Source of the DNA: Bacteroidales bacterium
GTDB taxonomy: Bacteria; Bacteroidota; Bacteroidia; Bacteroidales; F082
Direction: 5' to 3'
Assembly: GCA_017394865.1 (NCBI GenBank)
Contig: JAFPWT010000017.1
Span: 95,738-159,737 of the forward strand
DNA length: 64,000 bases
In this document: positions 60,153 through 64,000 of the stretch, one piece after another
How positions within the stretch are numbered: the first letter of the stretch is position 1
Layout of the letters: every line of letters begins with the position of its first letter
Program-made: the position numbers and the translations under genes
Notes under the pieces: model-generated
What the model was told of the DNA's origin: nothing
The model's input: only the letters and a program-made list of their open reading frames with translations
The model's database searches: none

Positions 60153-61775
60153 ATGAAAAAGCGCAAGGTTCCGCATACTTTTGTCATTGTCTTCTGCTGT
60201 ATTTTGCTGGCCGCCATGATGACTTGGTTCATCAAGCCAGGGAAGTATGTCCAGGAGCATGTCGGCAACGAGCAGGTGATGACGTTTTATTACCAAGACC
60301 AACTGCCGGAGCCTTATGCGCAGGAGTTCCATGCCGAGCCGCAGACGTGGCAGGTGTTTTCGGCCCTTTTCAAAGGAATCATGAACAAAAGCGACATCAT
60401 CGCTTTCATTTTGATTATCGGCGGAGCTTTTTGGATCATGAACAAAAGCAAGGCTGTTGACACAGGCATCATGGCCTTCCTGCGTTTTACCAAACGATTG
60501 GAACACAACTGGTTCATTCGGAAAATCGGTGTTAACAACATTATTATCACCTTAGTGATGATCCTGTTCAGCCTCTTTGGATCGGTATTCGGGATGAGTG
60601 AGGAGACCATCGCTTTCACTTTGATCATCATCCCCTTGGCTATTTCTATGGGCTACGATTCCATCGTGGGCGTTTGCATGGTGTATGTGGCGGCACACAT
60701 CGGTTTTTCGGGAGCAACGCTTAACCCCTTCACCATCGGCATTGCACAGCAGATTGCCGGCATTGATACGTTCTCAGGTCTCGGCTACCGCATTGTTTGC
60801 TGGATCATTTTGACCCTCGTCGGTATTGTGTTTGTACTCTTTTACGCCAACAAGGTAAAGAAAAACCCCACTTCATCAATCATGTATGAGGAGGATGCTT
60901 ATTGGCGGAGTCAGAAGGCAGAAGACGGAAGTCTGAAGACAGAAGACAAAGGGCAGGAAACACAACCGGCTGCTTGGATCGTTTATGGCATTGTCGTAGC
61001 AGTATTGGTGTTCTTTGCCGTCCTTTACCCCATGACCACCATGAAAGTCGGCAATAAAAGCGCTGTTTTGCCCTTGTTGCCCATCGGTGCGGGGTTGTTT
61101 GCTTTGGTTGGTTTCTTTGCTTTGCGGAAGGGAGTGCCTTATTTTGTCTTGACTTTGTTGTTTGGCACCATTTATTATCTGATTGCGGGGGTATTGGGAT
61201 ATCGTTGGGAGATTCTCGAGATTGCCACGCTTTTCCTGGTAATGGGGTTGTGCAGTGGTTTTGCCATTGGCAAGAGCGCCAGCGATATCGCCAAGTTGTT
61301 CATTGAGGGCATGGGGGATATCCTCTCTGCGGCTTTGGTGGTGGGTTTGGCGGCGGGTATTGTCATTATCTTGAAAGACGGCGGCATCATCGACACCATT
61401 CTTTACGGTTTGTCAAAATCGATGGGCAAAATGGGGCAGATTGCCTCTACAGAAATCATGTATGGCATCCAGACTTTGCTCAACATCGTCATTCCGTCGG
61501 GTACTGCCAAGGCTTCCATCACCATGCCGATCATGGCGCCGTTTAGTGATTTGATTGGGGTTTCGCGTCAGACTTCGGTGATGGCGTTCCAGTTCGGCGA
61601 CGGTTTCACCAACATGATCACGCCTACTTCGGGTGTGCTGATCGCCGCTTTGGGTGTAGCTCGCATCCCGTGGGAGAAATGGGTGCGTTTCATTTGGAAG
61701 TTCATCTTGGTGCTTATCGTCATCGGAGCTTTGTTGCTCATTCCCACGGTCACCATGAGCCTTGATGGATTTTAA
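60153..61775 (+). CDS. YfcC family permease
   Basis: This is a 540-residue inner-membrane protein; the ATG at 60153 (MKKRKVPHTFVIVFCCILLA) is chosen because the earlier TTG lies in the promoter region. About twelve helices, and blocks FGMSEETIAFTLIIIPLA, GFSGATLNPFTIGIAQQIAG, VIPSGTAKASITMPIMAP and FGDGFTNMITPTSGVLIAA mark the YfcC/ArcD-like family of C4-dicarboxylate or basic-amino-acid permeases. It is divergent from the peptidase run, which supports a role in moving amino acids. A 7-bp repeat array (60907-60955) adds SQKAEDGSLKTEDKGQ in a loop. Confidence 0.85.
   Translation: MKKRKVPHTFVIVFCCILLAAMMTWFIKPGKYVQEHVGNEQVMTFYYQDQLPEPYAQEFHAEPQTWQVFSALFKGIMNKSDIIAFILIIGGAFWIMNKSKAVDTGIMAFLRFTKRLEHNWFIRKIGVNNIIITLVMILFSLFGSVFGMSEETIAFTLIIIPLAISMGYDSIVGVCMVYVAAHIGFSGATLNPFTIGIAQQIAGIDTFSGLGYRIVCWIILTLVGIVFVLFYANKVKKNPTSSIMYEEDAYWRSQKAEDGSLKTEDKGQETQPAAWIVYGIVVAVLVFFAVLYPMTTMKVGNKSAVLPLLPIGAGLFALVGFFALRKGVPYFVLTLLFGTIYYLIAGVLGYRWEILEIATLFLVMGLCSGFAIGKSASDIAKLFIEGMGDILSAALVVGLAAGIVIILKDGGIIDTILYGLSKSMGKMGQIASTEIMYGIQTLLNIVIPSGTAKASITMPIMAPFSDLIGVSRQTSVMAFQFGDGFTNMITPTSGVLIAALGVARIPWEKWVRFIWKFILVLIVIGALLLIPTVTMSLDGF
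60907..60955 (+). repeat. Array of seven 7-bp units inside the YfcC gene
   Basis: GGAGTCA, GAAGGCA, GAAGACG, GAAGTCT, GAAGACA, GAAGACA, AAGGGCA lie in perfect register. The units differ in sequence from the AAGTGAA class, but have the same 7-base period and are again tolerated in a loop. Confidence 0.85.
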
Positions 61776-61904
61776 CTTTCGCTCGTTGGGGTCTCGTCAG
61801 TGTCCATCGTATTGTCGGGAGCACTGTTTTGTTTTTCAAAGGCCTTTTGTGTTAATAAAACCGAAAAAAACAGGAAAAACATTGCGGCGAATAAAACAAA
61901 ACTG

Positions 61905-62033
61905 TATTTTTGCAAACAGTTGGTCGCAGAAACGGATAGAAAAACAGCGGACTATCAAGACGTAAGGGACAGGCCAAAGCATGATACCCTCTGCGATAAC
62001 AAAGATAAAAGCCCTCTGATCAGAGGGCTTTCC
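61905..62033 (+). ncRNA. Candidate small RNA with own promoter and terminator
   Basis: A promoter (TTG at 61882-61884, 20-base spacer, TATTTTTG at 61905-61912) is followed about 120 bases later by a perfect 24-bp terminator palindrome (62008-62031). Between them TCGCAGA (61924-61930) pairs exactly with TCTGCGA (61990-61996), enclosing a 59-base region with a further GATAG/CTATC helix. There is no convincing reading frame. This fits a structured small RNA of about 115 bases. I do not recognise it as 6S, SRP or tmRNA. Confidence 0.5.
62008..62033. terminator. Perfect palindromic terminator, bidirectional
   Basis: AAAGCCCTCTGA is followed at once by its exact complement. TCCTTTTT follows on the plus strand, and TTTTATCTTTG on the minus strand. 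It would end the candidate small RNA and also the broken gene at 62020-62448. Confidence 0.85.
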
Positions 62034-62448
62034 TTTTTCTTAGTGATTGAAAAACAAGGCTTTTATTCTTTCCTTTCCTTATTTCTTCCACATACACATA
62101 GGCATCCTCTATCTTTTTTTCATAGATAAAGACTGGATTTTGATGAACCCTTGTCACCGAAGGAGATATTATTACGTTATCACGGTGCTTTATGATTTCT
62201 GGAATAAGAAGATAATCCTCTTTTGTCAAAGGCATTCTATCATTGCTCCCTTCACCATGCCTATTTTGGGAATGATACGTTCCTGTAGTCTCAATAACAT
62301 GTTAATGGTACTCTTTCGAGTTGCCAATCATTTTCAAAACATCTTCAAAGGAAACTCTCTTTCCTGATTCTTTGTTAAAAGGTTTACTGTTACGTCCCAT
62401 GATACAGATACTAATAGCTAGTGGCGTGAATGATAGCAACATAAACAT
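62020..62448 (-). pseudogene. Broken gene, phage-type barnase/PBECR-like nuclease fragment
   Basis: One frame runs from the ATG at 62448 to the stop at 62020, interrupted only by a TAA at 62302-62304. Before the stop it reads SGKRVSFEDVLKMIGNSKEY; after it HVIETTGTYHSQNRHGEG, then MPLTKEDYLLIPEIIKHRDN and VFIYEKKIEDAYVYVEEIRK. The LTKEDY..IPEII pattern and downstream strands resemble the barnase/EndoU-like (PBECR) nuclease domains of phage head proteins and toxins. The first 20 residues are hydrophobic. A -7 element is at 62503-62510. A single nonsense change, or a sequence error, would explain the stop. The DNA is AT-rich. Confidence 0.5.
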
Positions 62449-62502
62449 TTCGTTATGCTTACCTAACAGTTCTGTATCTCGATTAACATAAAATTCACTC
62501 TG

Positions 62503-62510
62503 CAAAAATA
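62503..62510 (-). promoter_or_regulatory. -7 promoter element (TATTTTTG) of the broken gene
   Basis: The minus strand reads TATTTTTG. It contains the TTG that opens the longer frame (62505), so the ATG at 62448 is the more likely start. Confidence 0.45.
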
Positions 62511-62530
62511 AAGAATCTTTTTAAACACCG

Positions 62531-62563
62531 CAAGTGTTTAGTGTTGTTTTTCTAACAAAAAAA
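62531..62563. repeat. Direct repeat, left copy
   Basis: CAAGTGTTTAGTGTTG and the following TTTTTCTAACAAAAA match 63390-63420 with one change and one extra T. The two copies flank the lipoprotein gene at 62647-63183. Confidence 0.7.
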
Positions 62564-62596
62564 GCGACCACCTCACACACCGATGGTCGCCTTTTG
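62560..62596 (-). terminator. Intrinsic terminator after the lipoprotein gene
   Basis: GCGACCA (62564-62570) pairs with TGGTCGC (62584-62590); on the minus strand the stem is followed by a run of seven T. It lies about 50 bases after the stop at 62647. Confidence 0.75.
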
Positions 62597-62646
62597 AAAA
62601 AAAACCAGAACTCAAAAATCTTCCACCAAATCTTGGACTTTAGCCA

Positions 62647-63183
62647 TCAAGGAATGAAAACGTTTGTGCTGTCAGGTTTTGGAGAGAATTCCTTAAAATA
62701 ATACATCCTCTCTATGGGTTTTATTTCCGTCTTCACCCCTTGGTTTACCCTACTTATTTCTGTCATGACAAAAGTAGTGTCATTAATAATAACACCTTCT
62801 TCTCTATACACAAGATAGCCCAACTGTGAACCTTCCCATCTTTCATAAATGATTTTGTTGTCATCCACCTGAAAAAGTCCCCAAAAGCTTTTTATATTTT
62901 TTTTCTGATCATGATTTAAAAGTGTTTGCTGAGCTTGTTCTACTAAGTCGGACATATGGCCAGCACTATTCCCTTGAAACACAACACCGTTTTTATAAAA
63001 GAAAGTGATGTTTAAATACTTTGCTCCATTATCCCATTTTTGATAGAAAAAACCATCTATGCGTAATTTATCACCAATATATGGTGTTTTCTGAATTGTA
63101 AAAAAATCGTCTTTTGTTGAGTGTGTTTTCGTACAACAACTTAATACCATTATAATTAAAAAAATAACAAGTGTTTTTTTCAT
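62647..63183 (-). CDS. Lipoprotein of unknown function in an AT-rich patch
   Basis: This is a 178-residue protein. The signal ends in a lipobox LSCC (about 14-17). The mature part is mostly beta strand, with SFWGLFQVDDNKIIYERWE and YLVYREEGVIINDTTFVM, which could form a small barrel or lipocalin-like sheet; I cannot name a family. Base composition is well below that of neighbouring genes, and direct repeats flank it, so it may have been acquired. It has its own terminator. Confidence 0.68.
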   Translation of the reverse strand: MKKTLVIFLIIMVLSCCTKTHSTKDDFFTIQKTPYIGDKLRIDGFFYQKWDNGAKYLNITFFYKNGVVFQGNSAGHMSDLVEQAQQTLLNHDQKKNIKSFWGLFQVDDNKIIYERWEGSQLGYLVYREEGVIINDTTFVMTEISRVNQGVKTEIKPIERMYYFKEFSPKPDSTNVFIP

Positions 63184-63213
63184 AGTTTGAAATATTTATT
63201 CCTTATAGTTATT

Positions 63214-63450
63214 TTACCAAAGAGTATTCCATCCAAATTGAAAATATAGTTTTGGTTCATATTCAACATACTTAAACCAAGGTGATTCTGGGCTTATTAG
63301 ATTATGTCCAATAATGTTTTGTAATTTATGTCTTATGGTTTCACTATCCCATCCTATTTGTATGGGCCCCATTCCTATATATAAGATTCCAAGTGTTTCG
63401 TGTTGTTTTCTAACAAAAAGAATTTTTAATTCACTTACTCTTTCACCCAT
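63214..63450 (-). CDS. Small protein, possibly GIY-YIG-like fragment
   Basis: A 78-residue frame from the ATG at 63450, overlapping the end of the T9SS gene by 16 bases in another phase. ETLGILYIGMG followed by SETIRHKLQNIIGHN recalls the start of GIY-YIG nucleases, and the remainder (SPWFKYVEYEPKLYFQFGWN) reads like real protein. It is AT-rich. It may be a small gene or the remnant of a larger one. The resemblance is weak. Confidence 0.3.
   Translation of the reverse strand: MGERVSELKILFVRKQHETLGILYIGMGPIQIGWDSETIRHKLQNIIGHNLISPESPWFKYVEYEPKLYFQFGWNTLW
63390..63420. repeat. Direct repeat, right copy
   Basis: CAAGTGTTTCGTGTTG and TTTTCTAACAAAAA match the copy at 62531-62563. This copy lies inside the small frame at 63214-63450. 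Confidence 0.7.
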
Positions 63451-64000
63451 TTTCCAGAGGCTTCCTTTCGGGTGCCGTTCCAGAGTTCCCAGAGGTAAAT
63501 GCCAGGGGTCCACTGGCTGGTGCTGACGGTGGTGTTGAAGTCGAACGGCTTGGCGAGCAGCAGGCGGCCCTGCAGGTCGTAGAAGCGGATCACCGCGTCC
63601 TCCGTGGGCGCCTTGACCGTCACTGCGTTGTTTGGGGAATCCGAATACAGGATCACCGCCATGTGGTTTTCGTCCACGGTTTGCGTATTGCTGCCATATC
63701 GATACAACCTGCCGTGCTGCGATGCAATCAGGAACATGGAGTCAATGGCGACCACGTCATACAGGAAACCTTCATTATAATGCCCTGGCGACAAATCGGA
63801 CCATGACGTTCCTCCGTCATCCGTTATAAACACATCGTTGTACACATAAGTAGGATCCTTGTCCAAATCCACCCCTATCTCCCAGCTGTTGAAAAAACAG
63901 CCGAACGAGGATGAGCAGAAGTCAACATCTGAATAGATGCCGGCAAACCACAAATCTGTTAAATCGCCATTGACAAGCGACATGGTGACGTGCTCGAAAC
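63435..64000 (-). CDS. T9SS-exported protein, C-terminal part; runs off the right edge
   Basis: The frame is open from the right edge to a stop at 63435 (188 codons). A BNR-type repeat (FITDDGGTSWSDLSPG) suggests a beta-propeller, and the end is a T9SS sorting domain (SPNNAVTVKAPTEDAVIRFY, DLQGRLLLAKPFD, PGIYLWELWNG, ASGKWVKE). It should be exported to the cell surface. The start lies beyond the window. It resembles the BNR protein at 18997 in architecture, without the shared region being visible here. Confidence 0.78.
   Translation of the reverse strand, partial: FEHVTMSLVNGDLTDLWFAGIYSDVDFCSSSFGCFFNSWEIGVDLDKDPTYVYNDVFITDDGGTSWSDLSPGHYNEGFLYDVVAIDSMFLIASQHGRLYRYGSNTQTVDENHMAVILYSDSPNNAVTVKAPTEDAVIRFYDLQGRLLLAKPFDFNTTVSTSQWTPGIYLWELWNGTRKEASGKWVKE

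Noticed and set aside
61762-62129. Two overlapping small plus-strand frames after the permease
   Set aside because: They cross a promoter and a strong terminator and have no protein-like pattern; the DNA is better explained as a small RNA.
1-64000. tRNA, rRNA, CRISPR array, insertion sequence or prophage
   Set aside because: Looked for CCA-type tRNA ends, rRNA words, regular spacer repeats, transposases and phage structural genes; none was convincing. The Rpn nuclease and the PBECR-like fragment are isolated genes.

Overview
The window looks like the chromosome of an anaerobic member of the Bacteroidales (Bacteroidota), probably gut- or rumen-type and uncultured. Three kinds of evidence support this. 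Promoters are of the Bacteroidota type, with a TAnnTTTG -7 element often placed just before genes. Five proteins are cell-surface products, and most of these end in a type IX secretion (T9SS) C-terminal sorting domain. Many families are typical of the group: DUF5618, DUF3098, HYC_CC_PP, Rpn nuclease, peptidases M64, S46 and M49, and a metal-type TonB receptor. No rRNA, tRNA, CRISPR array, insertion sequence or complete prophage was recognised.

Layout. 1-643 is the start of a surface protein leaving the window on the left. 961-1205 holds a small helix-turn-helix gene or remnant. 1218-3647 is an operon of a secreted protein, an M64 peptidase and CvpA. 3728-8707 holds a ROK sugar kinase, a DUF5618 protein, a metal-type TonB receptor with its Cys/His-rich partner, and a lipoprotein. 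8759-10747 is the ptb-buk butyrate kinase operon. 10819-12782 has thpR, a zinc-ribbon membrane protein and a second DUF5618 gene. 12803-23211 holds two related modules, each pairing a membrane TPR/HTH regulator with T9SS-exported LRR or BNR proteins that share one C-terminal region. 23400-34744 is mostly housekeeping (glyS, queA, truB, uppP, DUF3098, ftsX) plus a RING-type zinc protein, a biotin-dependent carboxyltransferase, an M15 peptidase and an Rpn nuclease. 34798-38355 has an ABC exporter and a U32 protein.

38396-56049 is the most unusual part. It has five AlgX-like SGNH proteins, three MBOAT acyltransferases, an LtaS-like phosphoglycerol transferase, a GH16-like protein and a CotH-like T9SS protein, arranged in two convergent runs. 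It looks like a system that O-acylates and tailors an extracellular or envelope polymer, but no polymerase is present here. The five AlgX-like proteins and the GH16-like protein share a short helical unit built around a Trp, which links them as one functional set. Upstream of the minus-strand run, and possibly on the same transcript, are an S46 dipeptidyl peptidase and an M49-like peptidase, with a divergent YfcC-type permease. Together with ptb-buk these suggest peptide and amino-acid fermentation.

61776-63434 is an AT-rich accessory patch with a candidate small RNA, a broken nuclease-like gene, a lipoprotein and a direct repeat. The window ends inside another T9SS protein.

A second theme is short repeats placed inside genes without breaking the frame. 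Arrays of 7-bp units (21 bp = 7 codons) lie in at least five genes and one gene-gene gap. A 28-bp palindrome occurs in the sorting-domain region of three T9SS genes.
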